The notes beneath the pieces are model-generated. The model searched no databases. It had not been told where the DNA came from and saw nothing but the letters and a program-made list of their open reading frames with translations. Positions 43,551 to 53,700 of a stretch of 64,000 nucleotides of DNA are shown piece after piece. The stretch is from a virus: IMG/VR virus record IMGVR_UViG_3300009514_000021, positions 1 to 64,000 of that record; one strand, written 5' to 3'. How positions within the stretch are numbered: the stretch's first letter is position 1; each line of letters begins with the position of its first letter. Position numbers and translations under genes: made by a program.

Positions 43551-43586
43551 GCTGGGCTAACCGCACACGGACTTGGTGAGGCTTGA
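43551..43586 (+). promoter_or_regulatory. Short intergenic region with RBS only
   Basis: This 36-base gap carries GGTGAGG at 43575-43581 before the ATG at 43587. Unlike the other longer gaps it has no CTAT motif. I see no hairpin. Confidence 0.3.
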
Positions 43587-46500
43587 ATGGCGGTCAAAGA
43601 CCAAGAAAAGCACTTCGATGACCTGAGCGTTTCGGGCGATCCCGTCGTTGCAGTCCCGAACACCGTCTCCCGGCACCTCCAGCCGGGGGACCGGTCGTTC
43701 CAGCAGGTCGTGTTCCAGGTCAACAAGCCTGTCACCGACGCCGACCTGAACCTGGCCCAGGACGCCGCGGCCTTCGCCCGTCGGCTCCTGCTGTCCAAGC
43801 AGACCCCCTCGGGGTGGCTCCGCGGCGCGGGCCACCACAACGCCCTCAACGACTACGGGTTCGACGGCGTGACCCCCAACGTGTTCACCCTCCCGCGACT
43901 CGAGGCGATCGTCGGTGGGTATCCGGTCGTCATCGAGTTCACCGACACCACGACCGACGACGAGAACGTCGTCACCCTCGACATCCCGACAATCTACGAC
44001 GGGACCCCCACGACGGTGAAACGCTCGGACTTCGTCTTCCTCGAGGTCTGGCTGTCTCTTGTCGCTCCGGCCACCAAGGCCTCGGCCGTCGTGACCGTGG
44101 TCGACTCTACCTCGATTACCGCTGGCGACCTGGTCACTATCGGAGGTACTCCGCTCACTGCGGTGGCCGGGGCCCCCGCGGTCGACGAGTACACCTTTGT
44201 CTCCGGTGACGACGGGACCACTGCGACCAACATGGCGGCGGCCATCAACGACGGCGCCAACTCGTTCTCTGGGACGGTCGCGGCCCTGGCCATCGGCAAC
44301 ACAGTCGTCATCAGCGCGGTCGCCAACGGCACCGCCGGCAACGGCATCACCCTGACGGTCACCAACTTCATCGTCGGGGCCACAACAGCTTCGGGCGCTC
44401 TCGGTGGTGGTGTGGACCGCATCAACGCGCCGGACCAGGACAACCTCTACCGGCACGGCAACGTGCTGTCACCTCTCGGGGTCGCCCTCCCGGACGACCT
44501 GATCGACCCGACGCTGTCGATGGAGTCCACCCAGCGCGTCCAGGTCCAGTACCGCATCCGTGCCACCGGCGCGGCCGAGGCTGTCAACCGCAAGGCCCAT
44601 CCAGACGGGTTCTCGAACCCCCTGGGTGGTGGTCCCCCAGCAGCCATCTTGGCTCAAGGTGGTTACACGGGCCCTGTGGCCGACTACCCCTTTGTCCCCG
44701 CCGACGGGGCTTCGACATGGTTCAGCTCCGACGCCTCTGCCTACGGCATCGTCGACGACGGGCTCTGGATTGCCGGTGATGGCACGGGGACAGCTGCTGA
44801 AGACCTGGGCGCCCTCGACGGGTTCGTGTACGCCATCCCCATCGCGTTCGTGTTCCGGCGCAATGACGCCTCCGACGCGGGGGCCGCGGTCCAGGGTTTT
44901 GACCCGGTCCTCAACACCAACGGGGCCCCCGTTTTTGGGCATGGTGGCTTCGCCGGAGTTCTGGGTGCCATCCCCGCAGGACTCTCAGACCGACCCGACG
45001 GCTACTTCGCGGACATCATCGAGGCCACGGACATCCTGGACCTGCGCCGGCATGTTTCGCTGACCAGCTTCGACCTCCGAAGCGAGTTGCAGTATCAGAT
45101 CCAGTCGCTCCTGGATGGGTCGCTGCGGACTTGGGCTATCGACACCGAGGACAAGCAGACCTTGGGAACAGGTTCGGGCGACGTATCGACCCAGTTCCTC
45201 GTCTGCAACGAGATCGGGCGGCGCGCCACCGAGGGCGGAACCGCGCCGCCGACGGGGGACTCCACGGGACGAGGCGTCGCCATCCGGAACTTCGACCACA
45301 TCTGCCGCCGGTTCGCCGGCCAGCCGGTCGTCGAGCGGGTCGTGTTCGCCTTCTACCCTGGTGACAAGCCCGACCTGGTGACTCAAGGTGGGCCCGCGGC
45401 TCCGGGCATCGAGAACCCCGGCAAGTACGTCATCAAGGCCGAGGACGGTGGGGTCCCCATCGACACCCTGCTCTGGTACGAGAACGACGTCCTGCACCTC
45501 GACCTCGACATGTGGGACGCCACGACGCTGGGAGGAACCTTCCACGGCTTGACCGGCGGCGGCATCTCGGGTGTGGGCTTGCCCTCGGTGTTCTTCACGA
45601 CGTTCGCGCCTCCAGGGACCACGATCACCGACGTCCTGGGCATGTGGCACGACGATGGGGACTACACCACCCCGGTCGACCAGACAGTCAAGGCCAAGCT
45701 CATCCAGGGGCTCGGGACGCCGCACCTGGAGATCACCCTGGACGCCAACGACAACTCCGCGACGGGCGGCATCGTGGCCGCCGCGTACCGGATGGTCGGC
45801 TCGGATGTCGGCGGGGTCATCACCTCGGACGGCTCTCCCCGCCGCATCTTCGTCGAGGTGGAGATTACCTACCCCCTCGGCGTTGGCACGACCGACACCC
45901 CCGACCTCGAAGTCGATCCCGACGCGGTCTTCTACGACGGCACCATCGGCGCCGGTCCCGGGCCGATGATCGAGAACGACCTGACCTTCCGGCCCAGCGA
46001 CCTCGACGTACTTCTCGAGCCGCGGTTCCGGAGCGGGTTCCGGGAGATCCGTCTCGAGTACGTGACCAACGACACCCAGGCCCATGGTCCGCCGAGCATC
46101 GGGTCCCCCATCGGGAGCATCGTTACCGAGGAGATCGTCAGCCGCAACACGCTCGACCTGTATTTCCCCCACAGGGTGTACGGGGACGGCGGTGCGTACA
46201 CGGCCGGCATCACGGTCACCGACGTGCCCGCCGCAGCCGGCGTCACGGTGGACACGGCGGTCTCGGAGTTCGGGAGCAGTTCCCGCAAGGTCACCCTGAT
46301 TCCAGGGACGCCGCTGTCAGGTGCTGGGCACACCCTGGCGGCCATCGAATACTTCGGCCAGGACCCGATCCCTAACTACGGCCCCTCTGGTGCGGCTGGG
46401 TACCAGCTCAGCGTGTACTTCCGGAGCAACGCCCCACAGACGGCCGGCGTGAAGGAAGGCAACATCTTGACCACGGGGGACGGCGTCATCCCCACGACGC

Positions 46501-47099
46501 TCCACGTGGAGCCCTTGATGGTGTCGGCCAATCTCTGGACGGGCCAGGTAGGCATGGGATCGGTCGACCAGGCCTTCCCGTATGGTGCTCCGTTGGACCA
46601 GATTCCGACCAACGACGGACCCGCACCTTCGACGATGGAGTGGTACTTCACCGCGACGGCCTCAACCACGGTCGACGATTTCAACGCCGACACAGGCCTT
46701 ATGGCCCTCCACAGCTTCGTCCAGATCGACGGCCAGGACATCCTCGAGCTGGGGGGTGTCGGAGGCGACGAGCCTCCGCGCAAGGACGCCGAGTTCCGGG
46801 CCTATTACCCGTTCTCGGACGACGACGCCTACCGGCCGACCGCGATGTCCCAGCCGTTGTCGGGGGCTGTGCGTCACAAGGTGTTCGCGCCTGTCCTCTG
46901 CCGAGCCACCGAGGATGTCCCCGGTGTGACCGGAGGCCTCCTGTATCGGAAGAACGAGCTGCTCCTGGTGGTCTTCAGTCGGTTCGCCGAGCTGGACGAG
47001 GAGAACACGGTCCGCTTCATCGACCCCAAGGCCGACAACCGAACCGGCGCTGGGGTGTACCGAACCCGCAACATGCTGCTGGTCGTAGGAGATAGCTAG
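43587..47099 (+). CDS. Tail fibre protein, paralogue of the last gene in the window
   Basis: The ATG has GGTGAGG upstream; 1170 residues. The N-terminal block (QQVVFQVNKPVTDADLNLAQ, TPSGWL), FVFLEVWLSLV near residue 150, QVQYRIRATG near 317, ALDGFVYAIPIAFVFRRND, LDLRRHVSLTSFDL near 485 and a C-terminal VFAPVLCRATEDVPGV near 1099 recur in the same order in the gene starting at 57886. A domain of about 95 residues (about 170-270, containing VVISAVANGTAGNGITLTV) is inserted after FLEVW and is absent from that position in the paralogue. The middle (about 640-1000) is beta-rich. Role: fibre or fibre-anchoring protein. No enzyme motif is visible. The last codon overlaps the next GTG. Confidence 0.65.
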   Translation: MAVKDQEKHFDDLSVSGDPVVAVPNTVSRHLQPGDRSFQQVVFQVNKPVTDADLNLAQDAAAFARRLLLSKQTPSGWLRGAGHHNALNDYGFDGVTPNVFTLPRLEAIVGGYPVVIEFTDTTTDDENVVTLDIPTIYDGTPTTVKRSDFVFLEVWLSLVAPATKASAVVTVVDSTSITAGDLVTIGGTPLTAVAGAPAVDEYTFVSGDDGTTATNMAAAINDGANSFSGTVAALAIGNTVVISAVANGTAGNGITLTVTNFIVGATTASGALGGGVDRINAPDQDNLYRHGNVLSPLGVALPDDLIDPTLSMESTQRVQVQYRIRATGAAEAVNRKAHPDGFSNPLGGGPPAAILAQGGYTGPVADYPFVPADGASTWFSSDASAYGIVDDGLWIAGDGTGTAAEDLGALDGFVYAIPIAFVFRRNDASDAGAAVQGFDPVLNTNGAPVFGHGGFAGVLGAIPAGLSDRPDGYFADIIEATDILDLRRHVSLTSFDLRSELQYQIQSLLDGSLRTWAIDTEDKQTLGTGSGDVSTQFLVCNEIGRRATEGGTAPPTGDSTGRGVAIRNFDHICRRFAGQPVVERVVFAFYPGDKPDLVTQGGPAAPGIENPGKYVIKAEDGGVPIDTLLWYENDVLHLDLDMWDATTLGGTFHGLTGGGISGVGLPSVFFTTFAPPGTTITDVLGMWHDDGDYTTPVDQTVKAKLIQGLGTPHLEITLDANDNSATGGIVAAAYRMVGSDVGGVITSDGSPRRIFVEVEITYPLGVGTTDTPDLEVDPDAVFYDGTIGAGPGPMIENDLTFRPSDLDVLLEPRFRSGFREIRLEYVTNDTQAHGPPSIGSPIGSIVTEEIVSRNTLDLYFPHRVYGDGGAYTAGITVTDVPAAAGVTVDTAVSEFGSSSRKVTLIPGTPLSGAGHTLAAIEYFGQDPIPNYGPSGAAGYQLSVYFRSNAPQTAGVKEGNILTTGDGVIPTTLHVEPLMVSANLWTGQVGMGSVDQAFPYGAPLDQIPTNDGPAPSTMEWYFTATASTTVDDFNADTGLMALHSFVQIDGQDILELGGVGGDEPPRKDAEFRAYYPFSDDDAYRPTAMSQPLSGAVRHKVFAPVLCRATEDVPGVTGGLLYRKNELLLVVFSRFAELDEENTVRFIDPKADNRTGAGVYRTRNMLLVVGDS

Positions 47100-50000
47100 T
47101 GCCGCGCCCTGTAGACCCAGGAACCATTCGCGTTGGTCCTGGCCGGCGTTCCCCCGACGGCCAGGAAGAAGCCGTCCTGACCGGACCGGGCATGGCTGGC
47201 GCGGGCCCCAACATCGGAACCGAGGACATCACAACGTCAACGCCACCCACAGGAGGTGGCGGCGGCGCCGGCCTGGAGTCCCACACCGAATCTGGCTCGG
47301 CCCACCCGGCCTCGGCGATCACCACGGACGGACACCCAGAAACGGTGCCCGTCTCCAATGTCGAGGACGCCATCGACGCCCTTGCAGGAGCCTTGCCGCC
47401 GGAGCCGCCCAAGCTCGGGTTTCAGCATAGCCACCTGGAGTTCACCGGAATCCCCGACTGGGGCTCGCTGAAGCTCCTCGACAGCAGCCTACTGGACCGC
47501 GGGGTTGTCACGTCGGCCAACGCCGCCGCTGACATGTTCCCCTACTACTACGTGGCGCCCTCGCCGGCGCTCGACACCCCCGAGTTCCCAGTTCTGGGTG
47601 CCGACCCCCAGACGGATGTCCTGTTCAACTCCGGTCTGGCCATCACTGGTGGGTTCGGGCCCGGCAACGCCTTCGCCGGCGGCTACACTCGGCCGCCGGG
47701 CGGGCCGGATCCGGTGCCGGTCATTCCGACCTCAACTATCATCGACCGCGAGGGGTCGGCCAAACCTGTCGTGGTCTCCGGGGCCTTGTATCCAGCCGAC
47801 AGGGGTGTGCTGGCTGTTCTGCATTGGCCCGCCGGTGGAGACACCGCGGCTTTCCTTGCGCAGCCACTGCTCGACCGTTGCCCCTTTGCCATCCTCTTGG
47901 GTCGCGGCATCCTGGATGCGGACGCCGCGGGGGTTCCCTGCGACGGGGATGCAGGGGGTATTTTCACCCTGGGTACGGACCCAGACGGTAACTACGACCC
48001 CTTTGTGTTCCCGGGGCAGGCCACAGGTCAGTACGACCTTCTCGAGTTGTACTTGGGGACCTCTCTCCTGGATGGGTCGACCCTCCCCGCACCGTTCGAC
48101 GACTACGACCAGGACACGGTTGCCGGCGCCAAGCGCGTCCCTGACGCGCCTCTTCCCAGCCCGGGGCAGGTTCGGTTGGGCACAGATCCCAACGCAGGTG
48201 AGACCCCCCTCACTTACGGCATCCCGATCTTGGGGAGCCATCCGGACATGTACGATCCGCCGCCAGGAGCCACGATCGGCGACGCAGCACTCGATACGGG
48301 CAACTTCTTCCGGTACCGGCTGCCCTACCTGGACGACTACTCCCAGGCGACCGGACTCAAGTACACCCCCAGCGGGCAACCGGGAACCGAGCTGACCACC
48401 AAGGAGAAGTTCCGGTTCTTCTCGGTCCCGACAGATCCACTGGCCTTCCCGCCCAACACCGGTGTCCCCAAAGATGTGACGGGAGCGGTGACCGAGATCG
48501 ACCAGGCGGGCAACTTCCCCGACTTCCCCAAGGACCACTACCCGTGGCAAATCGCCCGGTTCCGTCAAGCCTTCTTCCTCAAGCACACAGGGGGTGGAGC
48601 GGTCTTCGAGGAGCACGGGACCTACTTCCTGGTGCACTTCAAGAAAGAGAAGGACTTCGAGGCCTTCGTGCGCGACGGTGTCGAGCCCGACGACCCGACC
48701 GACGGGTACGAGGTTTACTCGGCGTACTTCATTCCAGGTTCCACGGGGATCGACGAGCTGGACCGCAAGGTCAACGACGAGACTTCGACCGCAGTGCCGG
48801 CTCCGGCAGGGCCGGCACCTGACTACGGTTACTCGGCGCTGACGTACCACAACATCCGGGCCAACATCTTCGAGGATCCCGACGATCACCTGCTCGCCTC
48901 GGGCGATTTCACGACCACCGACTCGACCTTCATCTCGGCGTCGACTCCTGGTGTCGGATTCGAGTGGGTGGTTTGGGTTTCGGGCGTCTCGTACTTCACT
49001 CCACGGGACCACACTACGGGACTGTCAGGGACCAACCTCACGGTCGAGTTCACCGCTTCCGGGTTCTGGACCAACAGCTTCCGCACAGACGACCGGCAGC
49101 TCTCGGGCGCCCTGGCCGACACCGCTCCGGCTCTACTCTCGAGTCCGTGTCCCGCTTTCCTGGGACTGGCGCCTTTTTCCTTCGGTGATGTCCCTGGGGC
49201 CGTGTCGTATCTCCACACGACAGGAGCTGCGCCTGGCGCGTACGCGCCTTCCGATGCTTTCTTGCGGCAGCAGCGGCTGGAGATCCCCTACACCCACCTC
49301 GGGTCCAACGGCACTGGCGTGTTCTCTTCGACCAACGGCCCGCTCGCGGGTGACTCGATGGACATCCCCTCGGGCCCGCTCATCGAGTTCGCCGGCGACG
49401 ACCGCCGCCCCTCATTCTCAGCCGATGCGAAGGTACGGGCCTACTTCCGCCGCCCCTTCAATCACTACGGGCTGACCCCGACCGACACCATCCGACCGTA
49501 CACCGCGACGGACGGCCACGGCATCGTGGGTGTCGATACCGGCGGCGACATCATCCTCTTCCACTCGACCAACTTCAACCTCGTGGCCCCGTTGTCCAAC
49601 TTCGGCAACTTCCGGACGGGTGGCGCGGCTCCGACCGTCGCCTATGCCACGCTGGCCTTCCCCATCAAGGACTACCACGACCAGTTCCTAGACGAGGTCT
49701 ACCGATACGGGACGGTGGCCGACGACATCGCACCCGCGGGTCCCTTGGACGCCCTGTACGGCGCGGGAGCCGAAGCCGCTATCGAAGGCCCCGGAATCGG
49801 TGGTTGGGTCTCCGGTCCGATCGAGACCCCCATCCGCATCGGCCACGTTCCTGGCGCGAGTGTCTGGCAGGCCGTCTCGTTCGTCCAGAACGATGAGCAC
49901 CTCACCGACCTCGGAGGGACTTCATTCCTCCAGGTGGCTGGTCTCCCGGATAGGAACCCGCCGATCACCGACGGGAACCTTTTCCCATTCCCGTCAGCGG

Positions 50001-50686
50001 GCGTCCTCCTGTACCCCCACAAGGACTACTCTTCGGGGTACATCCCGGGCGCCGGCGTTCATATCGCGTCCGTGCAGCCTGACTACTCGGCCGCCGCTGG
50101 CCGGCGGTCGTACACCCGTGTCCTCGACATGACCGTGTTCACCGCGGTCGCCGCAGCGGGGGATCGGACCGCTATCCTCCGCATCGACGGCCTCCAGCTC
50201 CAGGACTACGCGTACAGCGCTCCCGGGCCGGGCGACATCACCGGAACCTCCGGTATCGCCATCTTGGTCAAGATCCCCGGGCTGACGACCTGGATGGACA
50301 TCGGCCGAACCGACGGCGACGGGCCCAGCAAACAGGATCCGGCGTTGGATGGTGCGGGATGTCAGGTCGTTGGTCCGGACACCTACGACGCTGTCGACTC
50401 CGAGACGGGCATGGTCTACTCGCACGTCAAGATTCATGTGGGGCCAACGGCCGCACTCTTCGCCATGACAGGTCTGCACGGAGCCTCGGGTATCGACGCG
50501 GCGGATGTCGGCAAGGTTCCTCTGATGGTCCAGGTACGCATGGACCCAGCGGCCGCGGCGTTCAATCTCGAGGACGAGTACGACCCCGGCAGCAAGACTT
50601 TCGCAGGTTCGCCTGGTCCCGGCATCGAGTCCGCCAAGGTTCGTGGGCTGGTCGGTATCCGAGCTATCGACCCCGCCGCGCTCTAG
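47099..50686 (+). CDS. Tail fibre protein (1195 aa), unknown family
   Basis: The GTG start overlaps the upstream stop by one base, with TAGGAG at 47086-47091. The N-terminal 65 residues are Gly/Pro/Thr-rich with a GGGGGAG run, followed by ASAITTDGHPETVPVSNVED and AIDALAGAL, an adaptor-like helix also seen near the start or joints of phage fibres. The rest is beta-rich with many Pro, Asp and Tyr residues (YRLPYLDDYSQATGLKY, FRQAFFLKHTGGGAVFEEHG, VRAYFRRPFNHYGL) and a C-terminal jelly-roll-like part (RTAILRIDGLQLQDYAYSAP, GIAILVKIPGLTTWMDIG). I recognise no catalytic motif. Its place between two fibre genes supports a host-binding fibre. Sequence alone does not show the receptor. Confidence 0.6.
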   Translation: MPRPVDPGTIRVGPGRRSPDGQEEAVLTGPGMAGAGPNIGTEDITTSTPPTGGGGGAGLESHTESGSAHPASAITTDGHPETVPVSNVEDAIDALAGALPPEPPKLGFQHSHLEFTGIPDWGSLKLLDSSLLDRGVVTSANAAADMFPYYYVAPSPALDTPEFPVLGADPQTDVLFNSGLAITGGFGPGNAFAGGYTRPPGGPDPVPVIPTSTIIDREGSAKPVVVSGALYPADRGVLAVLHWPAGGDTAAFLAQPLLDRCPFAILLGRGILDADAAGVPCDGDAGGIFTLGTDPDGNYDPFVFPGQATGQYDLLELYLGTSLLDGSTLPAPFDDYDQDTVAGAKRVPDAPLPSPGQVRLGTDPNAGETPLTYGIPILGSHPDMYDPPPGATIGDAALDTGNFFRYRLPYLDDYSQATGLKYTPSGQPGTELTTKEKFRFFSVPTDPLAFPPNTGVPKDVTGAVTEIDQAGNFPDFPKDHYPWQIARFRQAFFLKHTGGGAVFEEHGTYFLVHFKKEKDFEAFVRDGVEPDDPTDGYEVYSAYFIPGSTGIDELDRKVNDETSTAVPAPAGPAPDYGYSALTYHNIRANIFEDPDDHLLASGDFTTTDSTFISASTPGVGFEWVVWVSGVSYFTPRDHTTGLSGTNLTVEFTASGFWTNSFRTDDRQLSGALADTAPALLSSPCPAFLGLAPFSFGDVPGAVSYLHTTGAAPGAYAPSDAFLRQQRLEIPYTHLGSNGTGVFSSTNGPLAGDSMDIPSGPLIEFAGDDRRPSFSADAKVRAYFRRPFNHYGLTPTDTIRPYTATDGHGIVGVDTGGDIILFHSTNFNLVAPLSNFGNFRTGGAAPTVAYATLAFPIKDYHDQFLDEVYRYGTVADDIAPAGPLDALYGAGAEAAIEGPGIGGWVSGPIETPIRIGHVPGASVWQAVSFVQNDEHLTDLGGTSFLQVAGLPDRNPPITDGNLFPFPSAGVLLYPHKDYSSGYIPGAGVHIASVQPDYSAAAGRRSYTRVLDMTVFTAVAAAGDRTAILRIDGLQLQDYAYSAPGPGDITGTSGIAILVKIPGLTTWMDIGRTDGDGPSKQDPALDGAGCQVVGPDTYDAVDSETGMVYSHVKIHVGPTAALFAMTGLHGASGIDAADVGKVPLMVQVRMDPAAAAFNLEDEYDPGSKTFAGSPGPGIESAKVRGLVGIRAIDPAAL

Positions 50687-50728
50687 CCCGGTGGGGGGGC
50701 TATAGCCTCGGTAGGTTAAGGAGAGCGC
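50687..50728 (+). promoter_or_regulatory. Intergenic region with GGCTATAGCC palindrome, candidate promoter
   Basis: This 42-base gap contains the perfect 10-bp palindrome GGCTATAGCC at 50698-50707, with CTATAG 29 bases before the ATG at 50729, and AAGGAG just ahead of the start. It resembles the gap at 29257-29301. No convincing -35 box is seen. Confidence 0.3.
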
Positions 50729-53700
50729 ATGGCGACCGATCCTCTCGACAAAGAACGCATTGACCGGCTGGAGAAGCTGGCGGACCAGCGGTCTGCCACC
50801 AGCACGAGCCTGGAGCCCTGGCAGGAGCAGCTGTCCCGACAGACGACTGTGGCTGGCTCCAAAGCTCTTCAGGCAGCGGAGGTCATCGCGGGTCTCTCGG
50901 GCGGGTGGGCGGCGTTCTACGACTTGGGGACCAGCAGTTCGACCGAGGGCGGCATCATCGGTACGCCGACGCCCCAGGCCAAGAACACCAAGCTGGGTCA
51001 ACCGGGACTCCCTGAGATCAATTTCGTGCCGTACAACTGGGGCACGAACAAGTTCGGATCCAAGGGTCCGAGTCTTCTGGGTCACCCCATCGCCATGAGC
51101 ATCGTGGGCCCCACCGTCAAGTCACCTATCAACGACTGGCAGTGGATTGTCACCGACAACAGCTCTTCCCCGGGCGTTGGGGACGATCTAACACTCGACT
51201 CAGCTGCGGGTATCTACTCCTCCATCGGCGTCGATGTGGCCCCGGTATGCGGCACTGTCGTAGAGGCTTTCAACGCTGCCGACCCCGCCGACTTCAACGG
51301 TGGGCTCTACCTGGTCATCTCCCAGTCGGGCGAAAACGGCGCCGCTCCGACTCCCGACAGCGGGTTGGGGGACGGTTTCGTAGCCACCGGGACCGTGACG
51401 GCCGAGGCCATCACTCCGCTCAACAAGACGTCCAACTTCGAGATCTTCCGAGTCGAAAGTATCGCCGGCGACACCATTACGCTGGACCCCAACAAGAGGC
51501 TGGCCACCTACTTCTCCATCACCGCCGGACCCAACACCCCGTACGCTCGCGCGATCACGTTGTTCCAGCCTCACGCCACCCGCTTGGTGGCGGTCCCTGG
51601 ATCCGGTGGCGTAGGGGCCGAGCGGGCCTTTGTCGTGGTTCCCCCGGAGCGCGCCGCGGTTGGCGAGCACCTCCCACCCTATGACGGGTTGTCGGCCTCG
51701 GACGGTACCTGGATCCGCGGCGGGTACGACCCCCTATCGCCCACCCAGGGCGGCCACCCCACGCTGTACCTCGATGGTCCTCTTCTGCCCGTCCCACGAC
51801 CTCGGGCTCGTCTGCGAGGCCGGGCCCAGCGGGTCAGCACAGGCATCTCGTCGACGACGTTCATCGGTGGCACCTGGTGGCTCGAGGCCGACGGCCACAC
51901 CCCCAGCACCAGCGACATCGGCAGTATCGTCCGCATCTACCGGACTGAGCGTGAAGGCGACGCCGACTTCCTCCTGCCTGGCGCAGCCAGCGGTAAGCCC
52001 GCCGCCCCCGAGAGCGCCATGCTCGGGTGGTTCGAGATCCTCGATGTCGACCTGGGCGCCCCAGGAGACCGCTACCAGCTCCGCCGCATCATCGAGGTCG
52101 ACCCCTTGACGGGTGTCCCGTACTTCGGTTCTGGAGGGACGCTTCAGCTCCAGGACACGCTCGGGCCCGTGGGTGACGTCCGCGTCGAGTTCACCCTCCA
52201 CGATAGCGTCTCGGGTTTCCACGCGAGCATCTTCAGCGACCCTGACAAGCTCGCGTCGATGCGGTTGACCAACCTCATCGACCCGCTTTGGGTGCAACGG
52301 TCGGCCAAGAACCTGGGTCTGACCGAGGGGTCACTCCCGCACGCCCCGGATCGAGCCATCTGGGATACCAGCAAAGACGGCACCGAAGCCGCGGACCCTG
52401 GCAGCCTTCTCGACCTCGGGTTCCGGATGGTGTTGTTCGCCGCCAAAGAGGGTGTGGGGTCTTTCGCAGGCCAGATCGTCCCGGACTGGGACAACCCCAT
52501 CACCTCCAGAGAAGTCGTGCTCGACCCGAGCAACACGACCGAGGTCCAGCACCTCAACATCGACTACTCGTCCGGTGTCGTGACGCTGTCCCACACGCCG
52601 GTCCCCGGAGCCGGCTGTGACATCGCTCCGAACGGCATCATCAGCAGCGACAACCCCCGGGGCGAGATCGTTCTCTTTGCGGCCTGTGTCCCCTACAGCA
52701 TGGAGAAAGGCCAGCTGGGCCCCAGTGTCCGGGCTACTGCCGCGCTGCCGGTGGACTCTGACGCTGCCACCGCCGGGGTCGTGCCTCCACAAACCGACGT
52801 CTACGGAAGCCGCACCAGTCGAAGCGTCTCCCCAACGGTCAACACTTCGGGCGCGGCCCAGATAATCGACAGCGGAGTCGGACTGGTCATCGACCTCTTC
52901 GACATTGCCTCAGACTTCCCGGACTCCGGCTTCTTCGAGCTGCGCGTGGACAACGTCTACGGGGCACCAGCTCACGTGGGTCCCGCCTCCGAACCCCTTG
53001 GCCTGTACGGCTACTACAAGAAGACCGAGCTGGTTGACCCTGCTCGAGGTGGGGTCACGCACACCAGACTCGAAGGTGTCTACGGGGGTGGGTCTTACGG
53101 CGTTGATTCCATTGACGCCTCCCTCACCGGTCTTGTGGCTGTACTGCGGCGGGATATCCAGACGCCGGTGAGCCCTGACGGTATCGCGGGCACGTTCTAC
53201 GAACACGACATCAGCTACGGGTTCGCCAAGAGAGCGGAGTCCTTCCGGTTCGCCAACGCTTCTCTCCAGCCGCAGCCTGACGGCTCGGTTGTTGTCCAGC
53301 CGGAGGTCGGATTCGCGACCTCGATCGGGGACAAGATTCACGAGTGGGCGTTCTCGTCGAAGGTGCTCGACGGCGCCGTGATGTCGGTGGGCGTCGGTAC
53401 GACGATCGACCTGACCGCGGTCACGGTCCTCATCACCGGCGTCTGTACGATCCTGCCGGCCGACTCTATCGTCCTGCCGGGTGTCGACGACTTCTACTAC
53501 ATCTACCTCGACGGCACGGTGCCCGCCTTGCCCGTGTACGCTCACACGACGTCGCTACCTCTCCCCTCGGTAGAGGACGCCCTTGTAGGGCTCGTGGAGG
53601 TCACTGGCGGGGGCACCGCGGTCTCGGTCATCACCGATCTCCGGTACCCGCTCAACGACATCAACCTGCGGGACCCCATCCTTGTCGGCGTCGTGGAGCA

